From Myxococcales bacterium (GTDB lineage Bacteria; Myxococcota_A; Polyangia; Polyangiales; Ga0077539), in contig JAUSAZ010000169.1 in NCBI GenBank assembly GCA_030652255.1, positions 59,377-123,376 on the forward strand: 64,000 nucleotides of DNA. Direction: 5' to 3'. Positions 19,885 through 28,079 of this stretch are shown one piece after another; the stretch's first letter is position 1; the number at the start of each line of letters is the position of its first letter. The notes beneath the pieces are model-generated. The model searched no databases. It saw only the letters and a list, made by a program, of their open reading frames with translations, and was not told the DNA's origin. The position numbers and the translations under genes were made by a program.

Positions 19885-20946
19885 CTACTCTCCCGATGAC
19901 GTGCGCGGTCGATCGCGTCCGCGCACCCGCGCCGCGTCGCGCGCGGCCTCCCAGCGCGCGCGGTCGTCGGCGAGCGCGTCGAGGTAGTCGATGGCCACCA
20001 CCGGCGGCGGATCGCCCGGCGGCGGCGTGGCCTGGAGCGCGTCGGCGAGGTCGGTGAGCTCGTCGGCGGTGAGGTCGAGCTGCGGCGCGCTGTCGCCGAG
20101 TGCCTTCGCGATGACCTGCACCACGTCGGGCGTGAGGTCGCCGCGGCGCACGAGCGCGTGCAGGCTCTCGGCGATCTCGGGCACCGGGAGCTGCGTCTCG
20201 GTGTGCACCGCGGCGGCGATGGGGGCGAGCACGTCGGTGCCGAGGAGCCCGTCGGAGACCAGCACCGCGGCGGCCTGGAGGTAGTTGGAGACGGGCACCA
20301 CGCGCGGGCCGTAGATGCGGAAGAAGCCCGGGTCGCTGCGCCGGTCGAGGTGGATGAAGATGCGCCGCACGACGTCGCCGCGGGCGGTGCGGTGCACGAG
20401 ACGGATGGTCTCGGCCACGACGTCGGCGTAGGTGCGGGACTGCTCGAGCACGGCGGTGAGCTGCCGGTCGGAGACGCGCCCCGCGAGGACGTCGGCGTAG
20501 AGGGAGTAGACGAGCGCGTCGGCCTCGGCGTCGTCGCCGAAGAGGGTCTCCGGGACGTGCTGGGGCACGCGGGTGCGGGCGTCGAGGAGCGCCGGGAGCT
20601 TGTACCCGACCTGGTCGCGCAGCGCGCGGAAGCGCAGGCGCAGGATGTTGCGCATCGAGGGCTTGAGGGTGAACTCGTCCCACGCGATGCCGTCGAGGCG
20701 GAGCTTGGACTCCAGGGCGCCGCGCATCTGCTCGGGGCTGCCCGAGAGGATGGTGACCCGGCTGGGCTGGTGGAGGCGCAGGGCCCGGATGAGCCGCGCG
20801 GCGCCGGGGACGGAGCGCTTGGTCTCCGGGGTCTCGACGGCGGTCTTCAGGAGGTCGAGCCAGTGGTCGAACTCCGTGTGCAGATAGGTCTTGTCGAGGT
20901 CCCAGCGGAAGACGTGCTGCGGGGCGGGCGAGGGAACGCGACTCAC
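19885..20946 (-). CDS. App1/DUF2183-like HAD-family protein
   Basis: 353 residues from GTG 20946, which overlaps the stop of the upstream gene by 4 bp (GTGA). The start of the domain carries WDLDKTYLHTEFDHW, a HAD-type DxDxT motif, followed by VTILSGSPEQM (HAD motif II Ser) and a conserved Lys/Asp region (LFGDDAEADALVYSLYADV). This matches the DUF2183 (App1 phosphatidate phosphatase catalytic) pattern. The C-terminal ~150 residues are helical and unassigned. Cytoplasmic, with no signal peptide. Substrate unknown; a phosphatase role is inferred from the motifs. Confidence 0.75.
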   Translation of the reverse strand: MSRVPSPAPQHVFRWDLDKTYLHTEFDHWLDLLKTAVETPETKRSVPGAARLIRALRLHQPSRVTILSGSPEQMRGALESKLRLDGIAWDEFTLKPSMRNILRLRFRALRDQVGYKLPALLDARTRVPQHVPETLFGDDAEADALVYSLYADVLAGRVSDRQLTAVLEQSRTYADVVAETIRLVHRTARGDVVRRIFIHLDRRSDPGFFRIYGPRVVPVSNYLQAAAVLVSDGLLGTDVLAPIAAAVHTETQLPVPEIAESLHALVRRGDLTPDVVQVIAKALGDSAPQLDLTADELTDLADALQATPPPGDPPPVVAIDYLDALADDRARWEAARDAARVRGRDRPRTSSGE

Positions 20947-22517
20947 GCCCCGGACGCTACCACCTCGCGGGCGCGGACGGCACGCCGCCGGCGGCGGGCG
21001 AGGCCGAGCGCGAGGCCGAGGCCGAGGAGCGGCGCACACGATGCGCCCGGGGCCGGGGCGGCGGTGGAGCAGGCGCAGCCGCCCGCGGCGCGGGGCGCGA
21101 CGGGGTCGGCGGCGTCGTCGACGACGGGCACGTCGGGGGGGTCGCCCGCGTCGGTGACGAAGCCCGTGTCGGTGATGGCGCCCGCGTCGGGGGCGGGGCC
21201 CGCGTCGGGGGTGACCCCCGCGTCGGGCGGCGGGACGTAGGGGGTGGTGGCGACGAGGCGCGACAGGTTGCCGCTGGCCGTGTCGTAGCCGAGGGCGCAC
21301 GACTCGATGGCCTGGTCGAACTCCGCCGCGAGGTCGTCGTCGACCTGGTCGGGCTGCACCCAGAGCACCCAGACCACGTCGAGGTCGCGCGGGGTGTCGG
21401 GGTAGGCCGGGACGCGGCGTCCGTTGGCGGCGATGACGTCGTCGATGGAGACGCCCACGCGGCGCCCGCGGACGGTCACCGTGCGGCCGGAGTACTCGGG
21501 CGACGAGTCGCGGTCGACGCCGCGCGGGAGCATGGTGGGCTCGGCGATGAGGAAGGTGGGGCGCACCGCGGAGGCCGGCACGAGGCCCATGTTGTAGAGG
21601 TCGAAATCCGAGAAGCGGAACGACGGGCGCTCGGTGCGAAACTCCCCCGGGGCGATCTCCGTCCAGAAGTTGCCCTCCATCGGCGAGCCGCCGGTGTTGA
21701 AGAAGTAGCTCCAGTGCGCGCGGTTGACGGTCATCCCGTTGATCTCGTTGCCGCGGCCGAGCAGCGTGTCGCGGGAGAGCGGCCCCGGGGGCGGCGCGTC
21801 GACGGCGCCGTCGCTCCGTGCGTCCGCGAGCGCGGAGGCGTCGGCGAGCGCGGGGGCGTCGTCGGCGACCACCGGGGCGTCGGCGAGCGCGGGGGCGTCG
21901 TCGGCGAGGCTGGCGTCGACGCTCATGGTCATGGCGTCGTCGGGGGCGCTGGCGTCGGCGCCCGCGTCGGGGGCGCCGAGGGGGTACGGGGTGATCTCCA
22001 GCCGCGGGCCGTAACGGTGGCCGAACTCCTGGGTGCAGATGAGGTAGCGCCCGAAGTTGATGGAGCGGGGGTCGGTGTAGAAGCGCAGGGAGTTGAGGTA
22101 GAGGAAGCCGTCGAGGGGAAACGCCGTGCTCAGCGAGCGGTTGATGTCGAAGACCTCCGCGCGGGTGTCGGTGCTGCTGCGCTGCCCGATGCCGCGCACG
22201 TCGTTGCGGATGGGGAGGTAGAACGCGAGCGGCTGCTGCGTGCTGGGCAGCTGCATCGTGGCGAGGTAGCGCCCCTGGTGGAAGCCCTCGAGGTCGTTGA
22301 GGGCGTTGGTGGCCTCGTAGATGAACGTGTACATCTCCCGGGTGTTGGTGACCGGGAGGTTCTCTCCGTAGATGGGCTCTGCGGGGTCGTCGGTGAGGAT
22401 GTACCCGTGGCGCGTGACGCGGGCCACGACGATGGCCTCGGCGGCGGAGGAGACGAGCGAGAGGGCGGTGGCGGAGAGCGCGGCGGTGGCGAGCAGGCGG
22501 CGGGAGACGGGCTTCAC
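20943..22517 (-). CDS. MYXO-CTERM secreted protein, metalloprotease-like but without HExxH
   Basis: 524 residues. Signal peptide at the start (LLATAALSATALSLVSSAAEA). The segment CTQEFGHRYG sits where related myxobacterial secreted proteins often have a His-Glu-Phe-Gly-His zinc motif; here the first His is replaced (TQEFGH), so zinc binding is doubtful. Residues ~185-245 are an Asp/Ala linker (DDAPALADAP repeats), then a domain with MTVNRAHWSYFFNTGGSP and RFSDFDLYNMGL. A second Asp/Pro linker leads to the sorting signal GGCACSTA, a hydrophobic helix and LARRRRRAVRAR. Surface location is expected; activity unknown. Confidence 0.85.
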   Translation of the reverse strand: MKPVSRRLLATAALSATALSLVSSAAEAIVVARVTRHGYILTDDPAEPIYGENLPVTNTREMYTFIYEATNALNDLEGFHQGRYLATMQLPSTQQPLAFYLPIRNDVRGIGQRSSTDTRAEVFDINRSLSTAFPLDGFLYLNSLRFYTDPRSINFGRYLICTQEFGHRYGPRLEITPYPLGAPDAGADASAPDDAMTMSVDASLADDAPALADAPVVADDAPALADASALADARSDGAVDAPPPGPLSRDTLLGRGNEINGMTVNRAHWSYFFNTGGSPMEGNFWTEIAPGEFRTERPSFRFSDFDLYNMGLVPASAVRPTFLIAEPTMLPRGVDRDSSPEYSGRTVTVRGRRVGVSIDDVIAANGRRVPAYPDTPRDLDVVWVLWVQPDQVDDDLAAEFDQAIESCALGYDTASGNLSRLVATTPYVPPPDAGVTPDAGPAPDAGAITDTGFVTDAGDPPDVPVVDDAADPVAPRAAGGCACSTAAPAPGASCAPLLGLGLALGLARRRRRAVRAREVVASGA

Positions 22518-22676
22518 GGGCGAATCCTCACACGGGGATCGAAGGGGATGCAGGGCGCGCGGAAGCTATCACCGCCGATGCCCATCGGAAACAGCTCACC
22601 CGCTGCGGTCGTGTCGCCGCGCAATGCGCCGACGGCGGGTGCGTTGACGAGATGGCGGAGGTATACGCTGCCCGAA

Positions 22677-22970
22677 GTGAGCACGGGTGACGGTCCAGGT
22701 GCGTATCGGGATGATCGGCCGGGCCTCGCGGCGGAGAACGCGCGACTGAGGGCCGAGCTGGCCGGGCTGCGAGGGGCGCGCCGGTCGAGGGCGCGGCGGG
22801 CGGCGGCGGCGGTGGCGGTGCTGCTGCTCGACGCGTGGGTGTTCACGCTGGTGGTCGGGTGGGTGAACACGCCGCGCGACGCCGAGGTGTGGCTCGGCTG
22901 GGCGGTGGCGGCGCTCACGGTGGGGATGAACGTGGTCGCGGCGAAGCGCTTGCTGCGCGCGCAGACCTGA
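22677..22970 (+). CDS. Small two-helix membrane protein
   Basis: 97 residues from GTG 22677. The frame is open far upstream, but only as a shadow of the opposite-strand gene. A helical N-terminus (GLAAENARLRAELAGLRG, coiled-coil-like) precedes two hydrophobic segments (AVAVLLLDAWVFTLVVGWV and GWAVAALTVGMNVVAAKRLL). No family was recognised. It ends 14 bp before the prohibitin-like gene on the same strand, so the two probably form one transcript; the short coiled coil could mediate pairing with that partner, but this is speculation. Confidence 0.65.
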   Translation: MSTGDGPGAYRDDRPGLAAENARLRAELAGLRGARRSRARRAAAAVAVLLLDAWVFTLVVGWVNTPRDAEVWLGWAVAALTVGMNVVAAKRLLRAQT

Positions 22971-22984
22971 GAAGAGGGACGGCG

Positions 22985-24115
22985 ATGGCAAAGACAGGCA
23001 ACACGGTGCACTTCAACCCCGACGGGGTTGGAGGCTTCCTGCGCAAGGGCGCGCTCACGCTCGGGCTCCTGGTGGTGGCGATGGTCGTCGGGTCGGCGAG
23101 CTGCACGCGCGTCGACCCGGGGCACGTGGGCATCCGGGTGAAGCTGGCGGGCACCGCGCGGGGCGTGCAGGACGCGCCCATCGTCGCGGGCTGGGTGGCC
23201 TACAACCCCGTCACCGAGATGATCGTGGAGTTTCCCACGAGCGTGCAGAACATCGTCTGGAGCAAGGACGCGCACGAGGGCTCGACCACCGACGAGTCGA
23301 TCACCTTCGCGTCGTCCGAGGGCGTCACCGTCAACGCCGACGTGGGCCTCGCCTTCCACGTCGAGGCGCAGCGGGCGCCGCGGCTGTACGCCCGCTTCCG
23401 CCAGCGCGACGTGCTGGTGCTCGCCCACGGGTACGTGCGCAACGTCGTGCGCGAGGCGCTCAACGAGGGCGCGGCGGTGATGCCGGTGCAGCAGATCTAC
23501 GGCGCCGGCAAGACCCGGCTGCTCAACGAGAGCCTCCAGCGCGTGGTGCAGCGCCTCGGCGACGACGGCTTCGTCATCGACCAGCTCACCTTCAACTCCG
23601 CGCTGCGCCTCCCGGACAACGTCGTCGCGGCCATCAACCGCGCGATGGAGGCCACGCAGAACGCCATCCAGGCCGAGAACCGCGTCCGTCAGATCCGCGC
23701 CGAGGCCGAGCAGGCCGTGGCCCAGGCCCGGGGCGCCGCCGAGGCCGCCCGGCAGCGGGCGCAGGGCGAGGGCGACGCGCTGCTCATCCGGGCGCGCTCC
23801 GAGGCGCAGGCCAACGAGATCATCCGCCTCTCGATGAACCGCGACGTCCTCGCGTACCGCCAGCTCCAGCGCTGGGACGGCCACCTCCCGGTGGTCACCG
23901 GCGGCGGCAACGTCCCGATGATGACCCTGGACACCACGCAGGTGCTCCAGCTCCCGGAGGCCGAGCGCCGCGCGCGGCTGCGCGAGCTCCTCAGCGCCGC
24001 GGCCCCGGCCACCTCCGCGGGCGCCACGCCCACGGGCAACGAGCACACCGACGCCGTCGCCCCCGCGCTGCCAACGGGCGTCGCCCTGACCCCGACCCCG
24101 ACCCCGACCCCCTGA
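22985..24115 (+). CDS. SPFH / prohibitin-like (band 7) protein
   Basis: 376 residues. One N-terminal hydrophobic segment (ALTLGLLVVAMVVGSASC) anchors it; a Cys at its end could also be a lipidation site. The SPFH domain follows (VDPGHVGIRVKLAG, VTVNADVGLAFHVE, ALNEGAAVMPVQQIYG), then a long Ala/Glu/Arg coiled coil (~220-280) and the C-terminal conserved block (RLSMNRDVLAYRQLQRWDG). Proteins of this class form ring assemblies in the membrane. The end is low-complexity (PTPTPTP). It lies between a small membrane protein gene and an M23 lipoprotein gene. Confidence 0.9.
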   Translation: MAKTGNTVHFNPDGVGGFLRKGALTLGLLVVAMVVGSASCTRVDPGHVGIRVKLAGTARGVQDAPIVAGWVAYNPVTEMIVEFPTSVQNIVWSKDAHEGSTTDESITFASSEGVTVNADVGLAFHVEAQRAPRLYARFRQRDVLVLAHGYVRNVVREALNEGAAVMPVQQIYGAGKTRLLNESLQRVVQRLGDDGFVIDQLTFNSALRLPDNVVAAINRAMEATQNAIQAENRVRQIRAEAEQAVAQARGAAEAARQRAQGEGDALLIRARSEAQANEIIRLSMNRDVLAYRQLQRWDGHLPVVTGGGNVPMMTLDTTQVLQLPEAERRARLRELLSAAAPATSAGATPTGNEHTDAVAPALPTGVALTPTPTPTP

Positions 24116-24142
24116 AAGCTCTCCTGCGCTAGAGTCGCCGCC

Positions 24143-25384
24143 GTGCGCTCCTTCGCCGCGCTCGCCCTCGCGCTCGCCCTCGCAGGGTGCTCCGGCACCG
24201 TCGGCGACCTCACGCCCGTCCCCGACGCGGACGCACCGCTCGACGACGCGTCGCTCCCTGCCGCGCCCGACGCCCGCTCCGACGCCTCCTCCGACGCCCC
24301 CTCCGACGCCCCGGCGGTGATGGACGCGCCCGACGCGATGCCCGCGCTCGATCGCCCCGCCGCGGTCGATCGCCCCACGCTGGAGCCCTGCGCGCAGCGG
24401 GAGGACGGCACCTGGTGCGCGGGCCTGCTCGGGCTGCCGTCGGGGGGGCTCCTGCGCTGCGAGGGCGGCGCCGCGGGGGCCATCGAGCCCTGCGCCGACG
24501 GGTGCCTCGACCTCCCGGGGGCCACTGACGCCTGCGCCACCGACGCCGTCGAGCCCTGCTTCAACGACCCCGACGGGAGCTACTGCGGCGGCAGCATCGG
24601 GGCCTCCACGCGCCGCGACGACCTGTACGTCTGCGTCGGCCGCCGCACCGCGCGCATCGACGCCTGCGCCAGCGGCTGCGACGACCGCGCCGGCGGGACC
24701 GACGCCTGCCGCGCCGCCGACCCCTGCGCCCGGGCGACCTTCGGCAACGGGGCGTACTGCGGCGCGGGCATCGGCGGCGACGCGGCGGTGCTCTACAACT
24801 GCCAGGGCGGGCGCACGGCCTCGCAGGCGCGCTGCGAGCGGGGGTGCGAGGCCCAGCCGCCGGGCGTGCCCGACCGCTGCGCCGCCGCGCCGACCACGGG
24901 GCGCTGCTGCCTGCTGCGCCCGCCGGGGAGCTTCGTGCGGGGCTTCTCGGCGTGCGGCCGCGGCGGCTCGCACTACGGCGTGGACTCCGGCGCGGGCCTC
25001 GGCACGGCCCTCGTGGCGGGCATCTCGGGCACCGTCGTGGGCGTGGCGACGGGGCACCCCAACTGCCCCTACAACGTCTCCGCGGGCACCTGCCCGTCGA
25101 GCTGCGTCAACCAGTTCAACTACGTGAAGATCCGCTCGGACTGCGGTGATCCCTCGGACGGCGGGCGCGACCTCTACGTGTACTACCTGCACGTCGACCG
25201 CCTCGCGGCGGGCATCGGCAACGGGGTCCACGTCAACCAGGGCGACCTCATCGCCTACGTCGGCAACTCGGGGTGCTCGAGCGGCCCGCACGTGCACCTG
25301 GAGATCGTCCCGGTGGCGCGCGGCGCGTCGGCCTTCCTCAACACCTGCACCAGCGTCGACCCGGCATCGCGGTACTGCCCGTGA
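24143..25384 (+). CDS. M23 family metallopeptidase lipoprotein
   Basis: 413 residues from GTG 24143. Lipoprotein signal (ALALALALAGCSG) and an Asp/Ala linker are followed by three Cys-rich modules that share the pattern CxxRxDGTWCAG, FNDPDGSYCGG and FGNGAYCGAG (~90-245). The C-terminal domain is an M23 fold: HYGVD (first zinc pair), YYLHVD (catalytic His region) and GPHVHLEI (HxH). All expected zinc ligands are present. It probably cuts peptidoglycan in the periplasm or at the surface. It starts 27 bp after the SPFH gene. Confidence 0.88.
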   Translation: MRSFAALALALALAGCSGTVGDLTPVPDADAPLDDASLPAAPDARSDASSDAPSDAPAVMDAPDAMPALDRPAAVDRPTLEPCAQREDGTWCAGLLGLPSGGLLRCEGGAAGAIEPCADGCLDLPGATDACATDAVEPCFNDPDGSYCGGSIGASTRRDDLYVCVGRRTARIDACASGCDDRAGGTDACRAADPCARATFGNGAYCGAGIGGDAAVLYNCQGGRTASQARCERGCEAQPPGVPDRCAAAPTTGRCCLLRPPGSFVRGFSACGRGGSHYGVDSGAGLGTALVAGISGTVVGVATGHPNCPYNVSAGTCPSSCVNQFNYVKIRSDCGDPSDGGRDLYVYYLHVDRLAAGIGNGVHVNQGDLIAYVGNSGCSSGPHVHLEIVPVARGASAFLNTCTSVDPASRYCP

Positions 25385-25401
25385 CGTAGGCGGCGGTGGG
25401 C

Positions 25402-26988
25402 TCAGAGCGCCGCGACGACCTCCGCCGCGGCCCGCTCGCCGGACTCCACGGCGCCCTCCATGAAGCCCGGCGCCCGCCGGCTGGTGTGTTCGCCCGCGAA
25501 GTGCACCAGACCCACGGCGCCGCCCTCCTCGCCGCCGAGCCTGCACCAGTCGCCGGGCCCGTAGCAGGCGACGCTGCCCTCGTGGAAGGGCGCAGCGGGC
25601 CAGTGCATCCGCGCCGCCCGCCCGGTGAAGGCGTCCGCGCTCCCGGGGAACACCGCGTCGAGCGCCTCGGCGAAGCGCCGCCCCTGCGCCTCGGGGTTGC
25701 TCTCGCCGAGGGACACCCCGAGCCTCCCCCCGGAGGAGGCCGTGAGCAGCGCGACCTCGCCGTCGGCGGCGCGCGGCGACTCCCAGCTCTCGTGGTAGAC
25801 GCCGCCGTCGTGGAAGGTGGTGCCGCTGCTGCGGGCCTCGCGCCAGGGCCGCCCCGCGGTGGTGATGAAGACCTTGGTGTGGGTGCCGTAGGGGAGCTCG
25901 GCGATGGCGCGGCGCTTCGCGGGGGACAGCTCGATCGCGAGCTCGCAGCGCCGCAGCTGGTTGAAGGGCAGCGCGAGGATCACCCGGTCGGCGTCGACCT
26001 CCGCGGTGCTGCCCTCGCGGTCGAACACGCAGCGCACCCCACCCCCCTCGCGCGGCCGCAGCGCCACCAGGGCGTGGCCGGGCATCAGCGCGTCGCCGAG
26101 CCGCGCCGCGAGCGCCCGGGGGACGGCGTCGGACCCCTCGGCCACGACGTAGCGCTTGTCGCTGTCGCCGCGGAGGGCGAAGCGGTCGGGGTCGCCGCCG
26201 ATCGCGTAGAGGAAGCTGAGCGCGCTCTGCCCGTCGAGGTCGCGCCCGAGCTCGCTGGTGAAGGCCACGTCGAGCAGCGCCCGCAGGGGACCGCGCACGC
26301 CGTTGCGGTCGAGCCAGGCGCCGGTGCTGAGCGCGTCGAGCGCCTCCGCCGCGGGGCTGTGGTGCGCGTGGCTCACCTCGCGGCCGCCGAGCAGCGCGCG
26401 GTCGCGCCGCACCAGCGCCGCCACCGGGCGGAACATCTCCACCACCTGCGCCTCGGTCCAGCTCTGGCCGAGCATCACGTAGCGCTCGCGCTCGACGCCC
26501 GCGCCGAGCCCGTGCTCGCGGTCGACGAGCGTGAGCCCCAGCTCGCCGACGAGCGCGCGGATGGACGTGTGCCGCGTGTCGATGAGCTCGCCGCCCAGCT
26601 CGGCCTTGCAGGGGAAGTGTCCGCGCAGCGTGAAGGCCCGCCCGCCCACCCGGCGCTGGGCGTCGAATACCTGGGCGTGTATTCCATGCTGTGCCAGGCG
26701 CGCCGCGGCGGTGAGCCCCGCGAGGCCTGCGCCGACGATCACCACCCGCCCGCCGCGCGTCCCGACCGTCGCGCGCGCGCCGGGGCGGGTCGCGGTGGTG
26801 GCGCAGCCCAGCGCGCCGAGGCTGCCGGCGAGGAGGGCGCGGCGGGTGGCCCGGTGTTCGTCGCGGCGCTCGATGCCCTCGGCGGTGGAGACGCGGTGCG
26901 CGTCGATCCACGAGGCGAGGCGGAGCGAGTGCAGGAGCCGACCGAAGAGGGGGGAGCGCGGCACGGAGGTGCATCGGTGATACGCCAT
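25402..26988 (-). CDS. Exported FAD-dependent amine oxidase
   Basis: 528 residues with start at 26988; the frame runs on upstream but without protein-like sequence. Residues ~45-65 (ATRRALLAGSLGALGC) resemble a Tat signal ending in a lipobox, preceded by a 40-residue extension unusual for Tat signals. The FAD Rossmann motif is clear (VVIVGAGLAGLTAAARLAQ), with RVGGRAF (GG doublet) and a C-terminal FAD motif (FAGEHTSRRAPGFMEGAVESG). This is the flavin monoamine oxidase / polyamine oxidase family. Substrate unknown. It converges on the M23 lipoprotein gene. Confidence 0.88.
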   Translation of the reverse strand: MAYHRCTSVPRSPLFGRLLHSLRLASWIDAHRVSTAEGIERRDEHRATRRALLAGSLGALGCATTATRPGARATVGTRGGRVVIVGAGLAGLTAAARLAQHGIHAQVFDAQRRVGGRAFTLRGHFPCKAELGGELIDTRHTSIRALVGELGLTLVDREHGLGAGVERERYVMLGQSWTEAQVVEMFRPVAALVRRDRALLGGREVSHAHHSPAAEALDALSTGAWLDRNGVRGPLRALLDVAFTSELGRDLDGQSALSFLYAIGGDPDRFALRGDSDKRYVVAEGSDAVPRALAARLGDALMPGHALVALRPREGGGVRCVFDREGSTAEVDADRVILALPFNQLRRCELAIELSPAKRRAIAELPYGTHTKVFITTAGRPWREARSSGTTFHDGGVYHESWESPRAADGEVALLTASSGGRLGVSLGESNPEAQGRRFAEALDAVFPGSADAFTGRAARMHWPAAPFHEGSVACYGPGDWCRLGGEEGGAVGLVHFAGEHTSRRAPGFMEGAVESGERAAAEVVAAL

Positions 26989-27185
26989 CGCCCGCGGCGA
27001 GTGGAAGCCGGGGCCCGCTGGGCGACCGTCGCCCGCGAGCGAGGCCAGGGACCGATGTCGCGGGCGGTGGGGCTGAGTGGCACCGCAGCGGGCGGCCGCG
27101 ATCGTGCAAGGAGCGCGCAGGCGCCAGCGTGGGGCCCCCCGTTCACCCATCGATGCCCAGCGATACCCCCGTACACAACCGCGCC

Positions 27186-27614
27186 ATGGCGCACCCGCCC
27201 TCGACCCTCCCGGGGCGGGACGATTTCGATGCCGCGCGCGCGCCCACGCTGCGGGTCCGGCCAGGCTGCCCCCGGTGCGCGGCCGAGCGGCGTGCCCGTT
27301 GGTCGTACTCGGGCACGCAGGCCACCGGGACCATGGCTGGCGTGCTGCTGCTGGTGGCGTTCCGCCTTCGGCGCGACGACGCGACGAGCCGGCCAACGAT
27401 CGCGATCCTCCTCGGGCTGACGACGGCGCTCGCCTGCCTCGCATGGGGCCTGCGCCATGTCACCCGGCGCCTGGACGCCCGCGCCTCGACGCCGCCTCCC
27501 GCCGACCCGTTGGCGCACTACCGCGCCGGCTCGTCGGCGGAGTGCCCGCAGCACCCCTTCGATGGGGGCGACGTCGAAGGGCCGCGTTCGGGAGCCCCCT
27601 CGGCGAGGTGCTGA
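27186..27614 (+). CDS. Hypothetical membrane protein with Cys pair
   Basis: 142 residues from ATG 27186. The start of the protein has RPGCPRCAAERRARW, a CxxC that could bind zinc. Two hydrophobic stretches follow (TMAGVLLLVAFRL and ILLGLTTALACLAWGL). The C-terminus is polar and Pro-rich. No family was recognised. It is divergent from the amine oxidase gene across 197 bp. Support is composition and the presence of membrane segments, so confidence is modest. Confidence 0.5.
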   Translation: MAHPPSTLPGRDDFDAARAPTLRVRPGCPRCAAERRARWSYSGTQATGTMAGVLLLVAFRLRRDDATSRPTIAILLGLTTALACLAWGLRHVTRRLDARASTPPPADPLAHYRAGSSAECPQHPFDGGDVEGPRSGAPSARC

Positions 27615-28079
27615 CCATCGCAACACGCTCGCCCTCGACGGCAGCGGGGTGTGCGATTCGCTCACAGCGCGGCCACGCCCTGTGTGCGTCGTACACAGGT
27701 CGGCGGAGCGCATCGTGAGAGGGGCGGGGCGGGCATCGACGCACGGCCCACGCCTTCGAGCACTGGCCTCGCCCTCCGAGGGGAGTGGAGCGTCGGGGAG
27801 AAGAACCGCAAGGGTCGCAAGGGTCACGATGGTCACGACGGGCTGGGCGCGCAGCCGTTGCGAAGCATCACCTCGGGTCGGGTCGGGTCGGGTATCGCTC
27901 CAACCCTCGCGAGTCCGATGCGCCAGCGCCGACGGCACGCCGCCCTGGCACCCCTTGCGACCCTTGCGACCCTTGCGGTTCTTCTCCCCGACGCTCTCCC
28001 CCAGCTCAGAGGGCTTCAGCCCGTGGAGCAGAAGCAGGCAGCGCACCATCGCCGCGTCCCGCGATGCCCCCTCCGTCGC
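27615..28079. other. Intergenic region dominated by Family B repeat
   Basis: 465 bp between the small membrane protein gene and the end of the glycosyltransferase gene. No convincing coding sequence was seen: open frames here translate the repeat into low-complexity Arg/Lys/Gly runs. Apart from the Family B element (27749-28002), the flanks show nothing recognisable. Confidence 0.7.
27749..28002. repeat. Family B inverted-repeat element, copy 1
   Basis: The arms at about 27790-27825 and 27957-27994 are inverted copies built on gagaagaaccgcaagggtcg, with the 9-mer cgcaagggt repeated. The left flank (cacgccttcgagcactggcc and onwards) and the central segment (gaagcatcacctcgggtcgg, then atcgctccaaccctcgcgag) match the longer copy at 51278, so both belong to one family. 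The centre also holds a gggtc tandem run. No transposase is linked. Confidence 0.85.
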
